From Streptomyces tanashiensis (GTDB lineage Bacteria; Actinomycetota; Actinomycetes; Streptomycetales; Streptomycetaceae), in contig NZ_BMRZ01000027.1 in NCBI RefSeq assembly GCF_014648895.1, positions 1-38,052 on the forward strand: a stretch of DNA of 38,052 nt, read 5' to 3'. Position 1 is the first letter of the stretch. The number at the start of each line of letters is the position of its first letter. Positions 16,311-25,323 of this stretch are shown one piece after another. The position numbers were made by a program, and so were the translations under genes. Under the pieces are notes generated by a model that worked only from the letters and a program-made list of their open reading frames with translations, searched no databases and was not told the origin of the DNA.

Positions 16311-17204
16311 GTGCTGGAGCAGCTCAACCAGGCTCTCGACCACATCGAGCGCTGCCTCGAGGCCGCGGCGGGCCGGGAGGTCGACGTCGCCGACGTCGCC
16401 CGGATCGCGATGACGTCGGAGTACCACTTCCGGCGCCTGTTCTCGGCGCTCGCCGGGATGCCGCTCTCCGTGTACGTGCGGCGCCGGCGCATGACGCTCG
16501 CCGGGGCCGAGGTGCTGGGCGGGGAGCGGACGCTGCTCGATGTGGCTGTGCGGTACGGGTACGGCTCGGGCGAGGCGTTCGCCCGGGCGTTCCGTTCGGT
16601 GCACGGCATCGGGCCGGGCGAGGCCCGGCGCACGGGTGCGACGCTCACGGCGCAGCCGCGCATGTCCTTCCGTGTCGTCGTCGAAGGGAGTACGACCATG
16701 CGGTATCGGATCGTCGAGAAGGAAGCGTTCCGGGTCGTCGGCAGGAAGGCGCGGGTCCCGCTCGTGCACGAGGGGGTCAACGCTGCGGCCGCGGCGCACG
16801 TGGAGAGCCTGGACGCGCAGGCGATCGTACGGATGAAGGAGCTGGCCGACGGGGAGCCGGAGGGGGTCCTGTCGGCGGTGGTGCACCTGACCGACAGCCG
16901 GGAGGAGGGCGCCGAGGTGGACTACTGGATCGGTGTGGTCGCCGGCCCCGAGGCGGCCGCGGAGGAGCTCGACGCTCTCGACGTGCCGGCCGGGACCTGG
17001 GCGGTCTTCGACAACCACGGGCCCTATCCGATCGCCCTCCAGGAACTGTGGCGGGACGTGTTCACGCAGTGGTTCCCGTCGAATCCGTACGCGAGCCGGC
17101 CGGGTCCGGAGCTGCTGCGCACGCAGCCGGTGGAGATCGGTGCGGAGACGGACTCCCAGCTGTGGGTCCCGGTCGAGCGGGTCTCGGGGAGCGCCGGGGC
17201 GTGA
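16311..17204 (+). CDS. AraC-family regulator with GyrI-like effector domain
   Basis: 297 residues from a GTG, with AAGGAAGG about 10 bases upstream. Residues 1-105 are an AraC/XylS double helix-turn-helix: VDVADVARIAMTSEYHFRRL, then VAVRYGYGSGEAFARAFRSV, ending IGPGEARRTG. Residues from about 125 form a GyrI-like/effector-binding domain (MRYRIVEKEAFRVVGRKARV ... YWIGVVAG ... WAVFDNHGPYPIALQELW ... SQLWVPV). Such proteins sense small hydrophobic or cationic molecules. The conserved acidic residue of drug-binding members may be the Glu in LQELW. It is a single gene followed by a strong hairpin. The target is unknown. Confidence 0.92.
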   Translation: MLEQLNQALDHIERCLEAAAGREVDVADVARIAMTSEYHFRRLFSALAGMPLSVYVRRRRMTLAGAEVLGGERTLLDVAVRYGYGSGEAFARAFRSVHGIGPGEARRTGATLTAQPRMSFRVVVEGSTTMRYRIVEKEAFRVVGRKARVPLVHEGVNAAAAAHVESLDAQAIVRMKELADGEPEGVLSAVVHLTDSREEGAEVDYWIGVVAGPEAAAEELDALDVPAGTWAVFDNHGPYPIALQELWRDVFTQWFPSNPYASRPGPELLRTQPVEIGAETDSQLWVPVERVSGSAGA

Positions 17205-17212
17205 CGACCGGT

Positions 17213-17252
17213 ACCGGGACGTCGCCTTCCTCGCGGAGGGCGACGTCCCGGT
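17213..17252. terminator. Hairpin terminator after the AraC-type gene
   Basis: A perfect 14-bp inverted repeat, ACCGGGACGTCGCC at 17213-17226 and its complement at 17239-17252, with a 12-base loop, beginning 9 bases after the stop codon. Confidence 0.8.
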
Positions 17253-17462
17253 CCTCGGGCCTGTCCACGACGTGCCCGGAGCCCGACGGCCAGCCCCGGT
17301 CGGGTCGGGTCTCACCAGGGCGACACCGAGGATGTCGTGGGCCCGGTGCTGCTGCGCGTGGTCACTCCCTGCGTTGTCGGTAGCGTGATCACCACCGCAT
17401 GGAGGGACCATGCGCCCGGCAGGTCCGTACGAGGGCCTCCGGAGGAGTGTGACGAGGCCGCG

Positions 17463-17843
17463 ATGAGTGAACCGACGAAGCCCGAGATCGACCTTCCGCA
17501 GGGGGACGCCCCCACCGAGCTGACCATCCGCGACCTGATCGTCGGGGACGGGCTCGAGGCGAAGCCCGGCAGGGTCGTCCAGGTTCACTACGTCGGCGTC
17601 ACCTTCGAGTCCGGCAAGGAGTTCGACGCCTCCTGGGACCGGGGCCTGCCGTTCAAGTTCGCCGTGGGCGGTGGGAGGGTCATCAAGGGCTGGGACCGGG
17701 GCATCCGAGGGATGAAGGTCGGCGGTCGGCGCGAGATCATCGTTCCCCCGCGTCTCGGCTACGGCAAGCAGTCGCCCTCGCCGTTGATCCCGGCGGGTTC
17801 CACGCTCGTCTTCGTGGTGGACCTGCTCTCCGTCGCGGTCTGA
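17463..17843 (+). CDS. FKBP-type peptidyl-prolyl cis-trans isomerase
   Basis: Catalyses cis-trans isomerisation of Xaa-Pro bonds. 126 residues with GAGG five bases before the ATG. The whole FKBP domain is present: VVQVHYVGVTFESGKEFDAS, PFKFAVGGGRVIKGWDRGI, GMKVGGRREIIVPPRLGYG, and IPAGSTLVFVVDLLSV. The active-site residues Y43, F48, D55, V73/I74, W77 and Y100 are recognisable. There is no signal peptide, so it is cytosolic. A second protein domain is absent, as in the small streptomycete FKBPs. Confidence 0.95.
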   Translation: MSEPTKPEIDLPQGDAPTELTIRDLIVGDGLEAKPGRVVQVHYVGVTFESGKEFDASWDRGLPFKFAVGGGRVIKGWDRGIRGMKVGGRREIIVPPRLGYGKQSPSPLIPAGSTLVFVVDLLSVAV

Positions 17844-18025
17844 GACGGGCCTTCTGCTGCCCGACCCCTTCCCCGCCTCGCGTACCGCCCGGATCTGCGC
17901 CCCGCCGGGCGACCCGCCCGCCGACCACCCTCTGTCGACCAGCAGTTCGATCGGTGGGCAGGGGTGCCTCGTCGCATACCTCTGCGTCATCATGGCGTTC
18001 GCGGATTTCCGAGGGGGGAACTCTG

Positions 18026-20674
18026 TTGAACGGTCGCAACCGTGCCGTACGCGTCGTGACGGGAGGGGTGGGCGGGTGTCTTCCGGGGCGGTCGACGGCC
18101 GTCCTGGCGCTGCTCCTCATGCTGGTGCTCGCCGCCACACCTCCCGCGGCGGCCGACCCGGTGGACGAGTGCAGGTCCACGGGACTGGTGACGGCGCGCG
18201 TCAGCACCGGGGTGCTGCTGGAACACGGGAAGCGCACGTCCACGACGGTACGGTCCGAGCTGCGCGTCGACGTGCCCGCCGCCTGGGCCTTCGCCAGGGA
18301 CCTGCTGCTGAGTGAGGAGAGCCCCGAGTACATCCGGGCGATGTCCTGTCTCACCCGCCCGCAGGGCGGCCAGCACCGGCGCTGGTCCGAATGGCGCGAC
18401 GCCCCGCCCCTGGTCACGGCCGAGAAGGACGGCGGCGTCACGGTCGTCGACCGGGCCCACACCTGGGTCAACGTGTACGACACCGTCCAGGCCGGTCTCT
18501 GGAGCGTGCGGGCGGACGGCGACCGGTGGACGATCAGCCTCTCCCCGCCTCCCTCCCTCGCCCGCGCACGGTGGACCGAGATCAAGGTGGACCCCGGTGC
18601 CCCGGGCGCCGAGACCGCGTCGCCGACGCCCGACGGGGGTGCGGGCACCACGGCGCTGCTGTGGCATCCGTCGTCATCGGGCAAGGCACCTCCTGCCGGG
18701 AAAGGGAAGCCGAAGGCGGGAGTGCAGGCTCCCCCGCCCGAGCCGGTTCCCGCGGTGTCCGTCCGGCTGAAGCCTTCCTGGCAGCGCTCCTGGGGCTCCC
18801 AGAGCAACCGCCTGGCAGGTCTGCTGATCGACCGCAGCGGCTACGTGATCTCCAGCGCCGTGACCAGTGCGCTGCTCCTCTCCGGGGTGGCCCTCTACCG
18901 CAGGCGGTGGGGGCCTCCCACGGCCCGGCAGGACCGCACACTGCGGAATCTCGCTCAGTGGGGCGTGGCGTCCACGGTCCTCGGCCTGCTGATCGACGGT
19001 GGAGCGGTCCTCCAGCAGTACGGGGAGCGGCGGGGCGGCATCTTGTGGCAGGACGACCTGGCCCTCCGCAACTACGGCCTCGCCCTCGCGTTCGTGGCCG
19101 TGCTGCTCACCGTGGCGCGACCGACTCGTCGTGTCTGGGCGGCACTCGCCTGCCTCACGGTGGCACCTGTGCTGGTGACGCTGGTGCCCGGCTCGTTCGA
19201 TCTGCGCAGCGAGGCACTCCTCGGGGCGTCCGGTCTCGCGCTGGCGGCCGAGACGACCGCGTCCGTCTGCCTCTTCGCCCTGTGCTCGCTCACGTTCGCG
19301 GCCGCCGCCTGGCGCCTGGCCACGGACGGAGGTCTGCTGCCCGCGAGCCGCCGCTTCCCCGGCAGTCACCGTGTCCTGAGACTTCGCGTCGCCGGTCCGG
19401 CCGTCCTGGCCTGGACGATCCTGGTCTCGGTCTTCTTCGCCCTCACCGAGGAACGCGCCTGGCGACGGGCTTCCTGGCTCAGCGACCGCACCGTCCCCGA
19501 CTACGGCCGCGACCACTGGAACGACTTCGTCTGGGAGGCTCTGCATTCCGTGCCGCGGGCGCAGGACTGGCTCTCCTCGTACCTGTGGCTCCTGACGGCG
19601 GTCGCGCTGCTCGCGGTCCTGCGCGCGTGGCGCTCGGCGACCGCCGTCTCCCCGCTCGAAGAACCGGCCGACCGGCTGCTCTTCGTCACCTTCTTCGGAG
19701 TGGCGGTCATCCTCCCCGGCGGGTACGTCGCCGGCTTCAGCACGATCTCGGTGCTGTGGCAGCTACTCGGCATGCTGGCCCTGTACGGGTTCGTCGCGCC
19801 GTTCACCGGGCGGTCCGCCCTCGCGCAGCCCCTCGAAGGCTCGGGGCGGCCCCTGGCGGCGGTCGCGGACGCGGCCGGCCGGGCGACGCTCCTCCAGAAG
19901 TCCCGCTCCTACCGCGAGATCCACGCGGAACTGCGCCGCCTCGATCAAGGGCTGTTCGGCGACACGCCCCCGAAACGCAGCGACCTCGAACGACACCTCA
20001 GCGACCTGCACGACTGGCCCGCGAGCCCGCCCCTGTCGGGAGGCACGGAGCGGCTCCCCGCGAAGATCTCCGTGGTGGACGCGGCCCTGGCGCTGGGACC
20101 GAGGGACACCTGGTGGGCCAACGGCAGTCGCTGCGCCCGTCTGTCCCTGATTCCGGCGGTGCCGGCGTCCTTCCTCATGATCTGGGTCTGGCAGATCCGT
20201 GGCGAGGGCTGGGCGTCGAGCCTCTCCGACCACTTCGGTGTCCCCGGTCTCCTGCTGTCGTTCGCCGGCTGGACGGCGACCTGGACCGGAGCCGCGTTCG
20301 TCCTCGGTGCGCTGTGGCGCCGGCTCCCCGGGCAGCGAGGGGCGGCGAAGGCTCTGCCGGTGACCTTCGCGTTCGCACTGCCGGCGGCGGTCGACGGCCT
20401 GGTCATGCACTTCACGGACGAGAGCACCGCGGGCCTGGCGATCGCGGTGTCGGCGATGCTCTTCGTCCTGACGGTCACCGGCATCGCGATGGACTTCGAC
20501 ACGTTCCGCACGGAGCGACGGTACTGGCAGAGCAGGATGGGTTTGCTTCTGTCGGTCTATCAGATGCGTTACTACTCACTGCAGTTCGCGTATCTCGTCG
20601 CCCAGATCGTCGCCATGATCAGCATCTGGCAGTTCCTCGCCGATCCCAACACCGCCCCGGATCCGAAGGAGTAG
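18026..20674 (+). CDS. Large exported membrane protein, DUF6185-like
   Basis: 882 residues from a TTG preceded by GAGGGGGG at 7-base spacing. No ATG or GTG fits as well. A signal peptide (STAVLALLLMLVLAATPPAA) is followed by an extracytoplasmic domain of about 200 residues (DECRSTGLVTARVSTG ... WSEWRDAPPLVTAEKDGG) and a Pro-rich linker. About a dozen membrane helices then follow to the C-terminus. They are interrupted near residues 620-680 by a soluble helical segment (SRSYREIHAELRRLDQGLFG, SDLERHLSDLHDWPA). I recall this arrangement as the DUF6185 family of streptomycetes, but did not search. The function is unknown; a sensor or transport-associated role is speculation. It converges on the next gene with a 10-base gap. 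Confidence 0.8.
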   Translation: MNGRNRAVRVVTGGVGGCLPGRSTAVLALLLMLVLAATPPAAADPVDECRSTGLVTARVSTGVLLEHGKRTSTTVRSELRVDVPAAWAFARDLLLSEESPEYIRAMSCLTRPQGGQHRRWSEWRDAPPLVTAEKDGGVTVVDRAHTWVNVYDTVQAGLWSVRADGDRWTISLSPPPSLARARWTEIKVDPGAPGAETASPTPDGGAGTTALLWHPSSSGKAPPAGKGKPKAGVQAPPPEPVPAVSVRLKPSWQRSWGSQSNRLAGLLIDRSGYVISSAVTSALLLSGVALYRRRWGPPTARQDRTLRNLAQWGVASTVLGLLIDGGAVLQQYGERRGGILWQDDLALRNYGLALAFVAVLLTVARPTRRVWAALACLTVAPVLVTLVPGSFDLRSEALLGASGLALAAETTASVCLFALCSLTFAAAAWRLATDGGLLPASRRFPGSHRVLRLRVAGPAVLAWTILVSVFFALTEERAWRRASWLSDRTVPDYGRDHWNDFVWEALHSVPRAQDWLSSYLWLLTAVALLAVLRAWRSATAVSPLEEPADRLLFVTFFGVAVILPGGYVAGFSTISVLWQLLGMLALYGFVAPFTGRSALAQPLEGSGRPLAAVADAAGRATLLQKSRSYREIHAELRRLDQGLFGDTPPKRSDLERHLSDLHDWPASPPLSGGTERLPAKISVVDAALALGPRDTWWANGSRCARLSLIPAVPASFLMIWVWQIRGEGWASSLSDHFGVPGLLLSFAGWTATWTGAAFVLGALWRRLPGQRGAAKALPVTFAFALPAAVDGLVMHFTDESTAGLAIAVSAMLFVLTVTGIAMDFDTFRTERRYWQSRMGLLLSVYQMRYYSLQFAYLVAQIVAMISIWQFLADPNTAPDPKE

Positions 20675-20684
20675 GGCGCCTCCC

Positions 20685-21131
20685 TCACGGGGCGCAGGCT
20701 TCGGCGATCGACAGGCTGTTCTCGTAGAGGTGGTGTCGGGTGATCCGGCCGTCCTCGACGGTGAGACGCAGGGCGAACGGGCCCTCGAAGGACTTTCCCG
20801 TCGCCCGTACGGTCCCCGACAAGTGCCCCATCAGCACGGCGTCGGCGCCGTCGACGAGGAAGGTGTCGACACTGGCCCGTGCGTCCTGGGGCACGGTGCC
20901 CTTCATCAACTCCGTGAACTGGGCGGCGCATTCCGCCGCGGTGGTGCGCGGGCGGATCCACGGGACGGCCGGGTTCTCGGCGAGCAGCCAGTCCACTTCG
21001 TCGGCGAAGAGCGCGACGAGCCGTTCGGTGTCCCCGGCCAGTCGGGCGGCCAGGAACTCCCGCACGACGGCCCGGGTGGCCTCGCCCTGAGAACTCTCTG
21101 CGGTGGCGGTGGCGGTGGACTTGGCGGGCAT
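20685..21131 (-). CDS. SnoaL-like / NTF2-fold protein
   Basis: 148 residues with AAGGGGA upstream of the ATG. After a Thr/Ala-rich start the NTF2-like cone fold is visible: ATRAVVREFLAARLAGDTER, LVALFADEVDWLLAENPAVP, AECAAQFTELMKGTVP, then beta strands SVDTFLVDGADAVLMGHLSG, FALRLTVEDGRITRHHLYEN. This matches the SnoaL-like family of nuclear transport factor 2 relatives, which hold small polyketide cyclases, hydrolases and many proteins of unknown role. No polyketide genes are nearby, so a cyclase function is not supported. Confidence 0.85.
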   Translation of the reverse strand: MPAKSTATATAESSQGEATRAVVREFLAARLAGDTERLVALFADEVDWLLAENPAVPWIRPRTTAAECAAQFTELMKGTVPQDARASVDTFLVDGADAVLMGHLSGTVRATGKSFEGPFALRLTVEDGRITRHHLYENSLSIAEACAP

Positions 21132-21319
21132 GGCGCTTCCCCTTGCTGCGGTCGGATCCCGGCGGGACCCCGCCGGTGTGCTCGATCCTGCGGGATCGGG
21201 GCAGGGCCGTCGATTACCTCAGGAGTAAGGGAGGTGAGGCGAGCCGGCGGGTGGTGTTCCGCCCGGTCCTCCTGCGTCTCGGTCCGCTGCCCGTCGTCTT
21301 TCGTCCGGACCGTGCGCGA

Positions 21320-21351
21320 GGCCGGGGCACCCGCACGCGGGTGCCCCGGCC
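21320..21351. terminator. Hairpin terminator of the subtilase gene
   Basis: A perfect 14-bp stem (21320-21333 with 21338-21351) and a 4-base loop CACG, just after the minus-strand stop codon at 21368. Confidence 0.85.
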
Positions 21352-21367
21352 GTTCGGCTGCGGTCCG

Positions 21368-24300
21368 TCAGCGGCGGACCTGGTAGGCCCGCGTCACGGT
21401 CTGGTCGACGGAGTTGCCGTCGGCGTCGGTGGCGGTGACCCTCAGCGAGACGAAGCCCGCGGCCGCCGGGTTGTCGATGGTGCCGTTCAGACGGCCGTCC
21501 AGGCGGACCTTCCGCCAGGAGGCACCGTCGTCGTACGAGGCCCACAGCTCGACCTTGGTGATCGCCGGGCCGGCGAGGCCCTTCGGGTGCCGTGCGTCGA
21601 GGCCGACGGTCGTGCGGGACCCGGTCCGGGCGCTGTTGGCCAGGTCGGTACCGAGGCGGTAGTCGACCGACAGGACCGGCAGCAGCGTCCGGCCCTCGCC
21701 CTGCGCGGAGTGGAAGCGCCAGTCGGTGCGCACCTTCGTCGAGGTGTTCCAGCCGGCCTCGTCCCGCTGGACGTCGGTGACCACCCGGTACTCGGCGCGC
21801 TCCGGGACCATCGGGAAGGCGACGTTGGTGGCGGGCGCGGTGCCGAGCGGCACGCCGTCCCGGTAGACCGTGGTCAGTTCCTTGTCGGTGCCGTTGCGCA
21901 TGACGGCCCACTGCCCGGAGCCGCTGTCGAGCAGCCCCGCGGCGGCGACGGCCCCCACCCCGCCGACGCGGGCGGCCGCGTAGTCCAGGTCGCTCGGCAG
22001 TGCGGTGCGGACCACGGCCTTGTTCCAGTCGCGGCGTACCTGCTGTCCGGGGGTGAACTTCGTGGCGGCCGTCACCTGCCAGGCGCCGCCCGCCGACCAC
22101 ACGGGGCCGATCTTCATGGCCTCGTACGTCCGCAGTCCCGTGGTGACGTACTCGGTCAGGGTGCGCTGGAGCGTCACCCGCCCGAAGGAGAAGTTCGCCA
22201 CCGTCTGCATCGGCGAGTGCATCAGGCGGCTGTATCCGGCCTCGGCTCCGGCGGTGGTGCCGTGGAACCGGCTGTCGACCGAGGCCAGTTCACCGGTCCT
22301 GACGCGGTAGTGCTGGTCGGCGGGGATGCTGCCGGCGCGGTACTTGAGCAGTTCGTAGGAGTACGGGCTGACCGCCGTTCCGGTGAAGGTGATCCGGGCG
22401 CCCGACTGGGCCAGCAGGCGCTCGCCCTCGGCGCCGGAGACCGTCATCGCGGGGATGCGGGTCTCCTTCGGGCTCCAGTTGCCCGCCAGCCAGCCGCCGG
22501 GGGTGTCGTTGTAGACGAGCACGGCGAGAGCTCCGGCGTCGGCCGCCGCGTCGACCTGCGCGTACGTGGTGGTCCCGGGGTCCCGCTTCACCAGTGCGAG
22601 CTTGCCCCGGACGTCCTCTCCGGGCTTGGCGACCCGGAGGGTGCGGCTGCCGTCGAAGCGGGCGGAGCCCGTCCAGCCCTGGAAGTAGGAGACGTCCAGG
22701 GCACGGCCGCCGTGTCCGGCGAGCCGGGCCGCGAGCGCCGGTGCGCTGAGCGACCAGCCGACGCGCGACTCGAAGAGGGTGGGGTCGGCGGTGGCCGACG
22801 GGACGGAGTAGACGGCCGTCTCGCCGCCCAGCCAGACCTCGCGGTTGTGGACGAGGACCTTCGAGGTCGGGCTGGAGGCGATGCCGACGCGGAGGCGGTT
22901 CGTCTCCGACGGGCGGGGCGTGGTCATGGTGACCCGGCCCGCCTTGGAGGCGTCGAAGGTGAAGGTGCGGTCCGAGTCGATGAGTGTGCCGGGCCGGGCC
23001 GCGTAGGTGTACTCGTGGAGCATGCTCCAGTCGGGGCTGTAGTGGAAGATCTCCGCGATGAAGGAGTGCTCGCCGCGCGGCACCCGCAGCACGACGGTCC
23101 CGTCCTCGCCGACCGGGTACGTCTCCGGGATCACCCCTTGGTCCAGGGTGGTGTCGGTGACCGCGGCGATGCCGCCGGTCGGCTTGCCGTCGCGGTCGAG
23201 GACCTTCAGCGTGACGTCGTAGCGCTGGACGTCCCGGCCGAAGCCGATCGCGGTCACCGCCGTCGTCCCGTCGGTGGCACGCGCGGTGACGTGAGCGCCG
23301 TGCGAGCCGGTGGTGACGCTGCCGCTGTCGAGGGTGACGGCGACCTCGGCGGTGCCGTGCGCGGGGACGGTCACCGAGTCGGCGCCCAGGGCGAGCGTGC
23401 CGGCCGGCAGCGTCTCACCGGCGTTCTCCAGCGAGAGCGCCAGCGTGACCGGGGTGTCGCCGTCGTTGACGTACGCGATCTTCTTCTCGACCGCGCCCGA
23501 GTCGTCCCAGCCGCGCAGGCCGAAGTCGACGGTGCCGTCGGCGGACACCGACTGGCGGACCGCGCGGGCCACATCGACACGGCCCGCGCCCTGGGCGTAC
23601 ACCGAGGTGTCGGCGGTGGTCTTCGCGGTGCTGACGAGCAGGCTCTTCAGCCGGGCGGGCGACCAGTCGGGGTGGCGCTGGGCGAGGATCGCGGCCGCGC
23701 CCGCCACGTGCGGCGTCGCCATGGAGGTGCCGCTCGCGGTGGTGTAGAGGTCGCCGACGGGCGTGCCCATCGTCGTGCCCGCCGCGCGGGCCGCGACGAT
23801 CCGGACGCCCGGTGCGGTGATCTCCGGCTTGAGGGCGCCGTCGCCGCGCGGGCCCCGGCTGGAGAAGCTCGCGACGGCGTCGGCGGAGTCCACGGCGCCG
23901 ACCGTCAGGGCTGCGGCAGCGGCACCGGGCGAGCCGACCGTCTTGTCGCCGGGGCCGCTGTTGCCCGCGGCGATGGTGAACAGGACGCCGGTCTTGGCGG
24001 TGAGTTCGTTGACCGCGAGCGACATGGGGTCGGTGCCGTCGGCGCCCTCCTGGCCGCCCAGGCTCATGGAGACGACCTTCGCGCCGGAGTGCGCGGCCCA
24101 GTCCATGCCTTCGATGATGCCGGACTCCGAGCCGGAGCCGCCGTCGTCGAGGACCTTGCCCACGAGCAGCTTGGCACCGGGGGCCACGCCCCGGTACGTG
24201 CCGCCGGAACCGGCTCCGCTGCCGGCGATCGTGGAGGCGACGTGGGTGCCGTGTCCGTGGCCGTCGCGCGCGGTCTCGCCGGGGACGAAGCTGCGGCTCT

Positions 24301-25051
24301 CGGCGATGCGGTCGGCGAGGTCGGGGTGGGTGGCGTCGACGCCGGTGTCGAGGACGGCGACCTTGACGCCGGTGCCGTCGTATCCGGCGGCCCACGCCTC
24401 GGGTGCGCCGATCTGCGGGACGCTCTTCTCCAGGAGTGCGTCGACCTTGCCGTCCAGCCAGAGTCGCTGGACGCCGTCCGACAGGCGGGCCTCGGGGGTT
24501 CCGGCGCGGGCGCTGTCGTCGTCGACGGCCTCCCAGAAGGTGTCGCCCTTGGCCTTGTCGGCGGTGACCGCGGCGCCGCGCACGCCGGGGAGCCTGCGGC
24601 TGAGACGGGCTCCACCGGGGGTCGCGGTGCCGGCGGAGTCGTAGCGCACGATCAGCGGAGTCGACGCGCGGTGGGCGTCGTCGAAGCCCTGGGCGACGAG
24701 CTGGGTGACGTTGAACAGGCGCTTGTCGACCCGGCCGTTGTGGATCAGTGCCTCGACGTCCCGGGGGATCACGTACACGTCGGTGCCGACGGTGTACGTC
24801 CGCAGTCCGGAGGCGCTGCCCCGGTACGGCGTGACGTTGACGGCGAGGGTCTTGCCGTCCCTCGTTGCCACCGTCACCTTGTCGCCGGTCACCAGGGTGA
24901 CCGTCGCGGTGCGGACAGCGTCCCGGGGTGCGGCGGTCACCGCGTCCTCCCCGGTCGCCGGGAGGGGGGTCGCGCCGTACGCCAGGCCGCCGGCGGTCAT
25001 GGTGGCTGCCAGGGCGAAGCCGAGCAGTGCGGTTCTCCGTCTGCTGCGCAT
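21368..25051 (-). CDS. Very large secreted S8 subtilisin-like peptidase
   Basis: 1227 residues from the ATG with GGAAGGAG about 10 bases upstream. Signal peptide MRSRRRTALLGFALAATMTA. The N-terminal propeptide of the streptomycete type contains ATVTLVTGDKVTV...TYTVGTDVYVIPRDVEALI and RLFNVTQLVAQGFDD. The catalytic domain has D235 (AVLDTGVDATHPDL), H267 (GHGHGTHVAS), oxyanion N364 (AAGNSGPG) and S443 (SGTSMATPHVAG). About 700 further residues form beta-rich accessory domains, including a PA-like insert (ADAGALAVLVYNDTPGGWLA). No sorting motif or C-terminal membrane span is seen, so it is probably released. The divergent regulator at 25324 is a likely controller. Confidence 0.95.
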   Translation of the reverse strand: MRSRRRTALLGFALAATMTAGGLAYGATPLPATGEDAVTAAPRDAVRTATVTLVTGDKVTVATRDGKTLAVNVTPYRGSASGLRTYTVGTDVYVIPRDVEALIHNGRVDKRLFNVTQLVAQGFDDAHRASTPLIVRYDSAGTATPGGARLSRRLPGVRGAAVTADKAKGDTFWEAVDDDSARAGTPEARLSDGVQRLWLDGKVDALLEKSVPQIGAPEAWAAGYDGTGVKVAVLDTGVDATHPDLADRIAESRSFVPGETARDGHGHGTHVASTIAGSGAGSGGTYRGVAPGAKLLVGKVLDDGGSGSESGIIEGMDWAAHSGAKVVSMSLGGQEGADGTDPMSLAVNELTAKTGVLFTIAAGNSGPGDKTVGSPGAAAAALTVGAVDSADAVASFSSRGPRGDGALKPEITAPGVRIVAARAAGTTMGTPVGDLYTTASGTSMATPHVAGAAAILAQRHPDWSPARLKSLLVSTAKTTADTSVYAQGAGRVDVARAVRQSVSADGTVDFGLRGWDDSGAVEKKIAYVNDGDTPVTLALSLENAGETLPAGTLALGADSVTVPAHGTAEVAVTLDSGSVTTGSHGAHVTARATDGTTAVTAIGFGRDVQRYDVTLKVLDRDGKPTGGIAAVTDTTLDQGVIPETYPVGEDGTVVLRVPRGEHSFIAEIFHYSPDWSMLHEYTYAARPGTLIDSDRTFTFDASKAGRVTMTTPRPSETNRLRVGIASSPTSKVLVHNREVWLGGETAVYSVPSATADPTLFESRVGWSLSAPALAARLAGHGGRALDVSYFQGWTGSARFDGSRTLRVAKPGEDVRGKLALVKRDPGTTTYAQVDAAADAGALAVLVYNDTPGGWLAGNWSPKETRIPAMTVSGAEGERLLAQSGARITFTGTAVSPYSYELLKYRAGSIPADQHYRVRTGELASVDSRFHGTTAGAEAGYSRLMHSPMQTVANFSFGRVTLQRTLTEYVTTGLRTYEAMKIGPVWSAGGAWQVTAATKFTPGQQVRRDWNKAVVRTALPSDLDYAAARVGGVGAVAAAGLLDSGSGQWAVMRNGTDKELTTVYRDGVPLGTAPATNVAFPMVPERAEYRVVTDVQRDEAGWNTSTKVRTDWRFHSAQGEGRTLLPVLSVDYRLGTDLANSARTGSRTTVGLDARHPKGLAGPAITKVELWASYDDGASWRKVRLDGRLNGTIDNPAAAGFVSLRVTATDADGNSVDQTVTRAYQVRR

Positions 25052-25323
25052 GCTGAGGGCACTCCTTCCGCCGGCGGAGGGGGATCCGTGTCCGGCGGAA
25101 CCAAGAGTCAACAGGAACGATCACCTTCGCTACAGCCCGCGACTGACGAAGAAGCGACATGTCCACTCACCGCCACCTTGCGCACACCCAGGGGCTGCGA
25201 CGAATCCCCTGTGGTAATGCGAACCCTCGTTTCCGACGGTCCTGTTGTGGTTTGATCACTTCGGGAGCGGGGGGTGGTCACGTCCAACCAGGGTGGGGGT
25301 AAGGCCTAGTGGGAGAAGGGCAC

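Noticed and set aside
20685..21131. SnoaL-like protein as evidence for a polyketide cluster
   Set aside because: No synthase, cyclase partner, or tailoring genes lie nearby. The NTF2 fold is very widespread.
21143..25255. A 1370-codon open frame on the plus strand opposite the subtilase gene
   Set aside because: It is the mirror of the codon bias of the subtilase on the minus strand. The composition is Gly/Arg/Val-rich with no family-like blocks, while the opposite strand has a complete catalytic triad and signal peptide.
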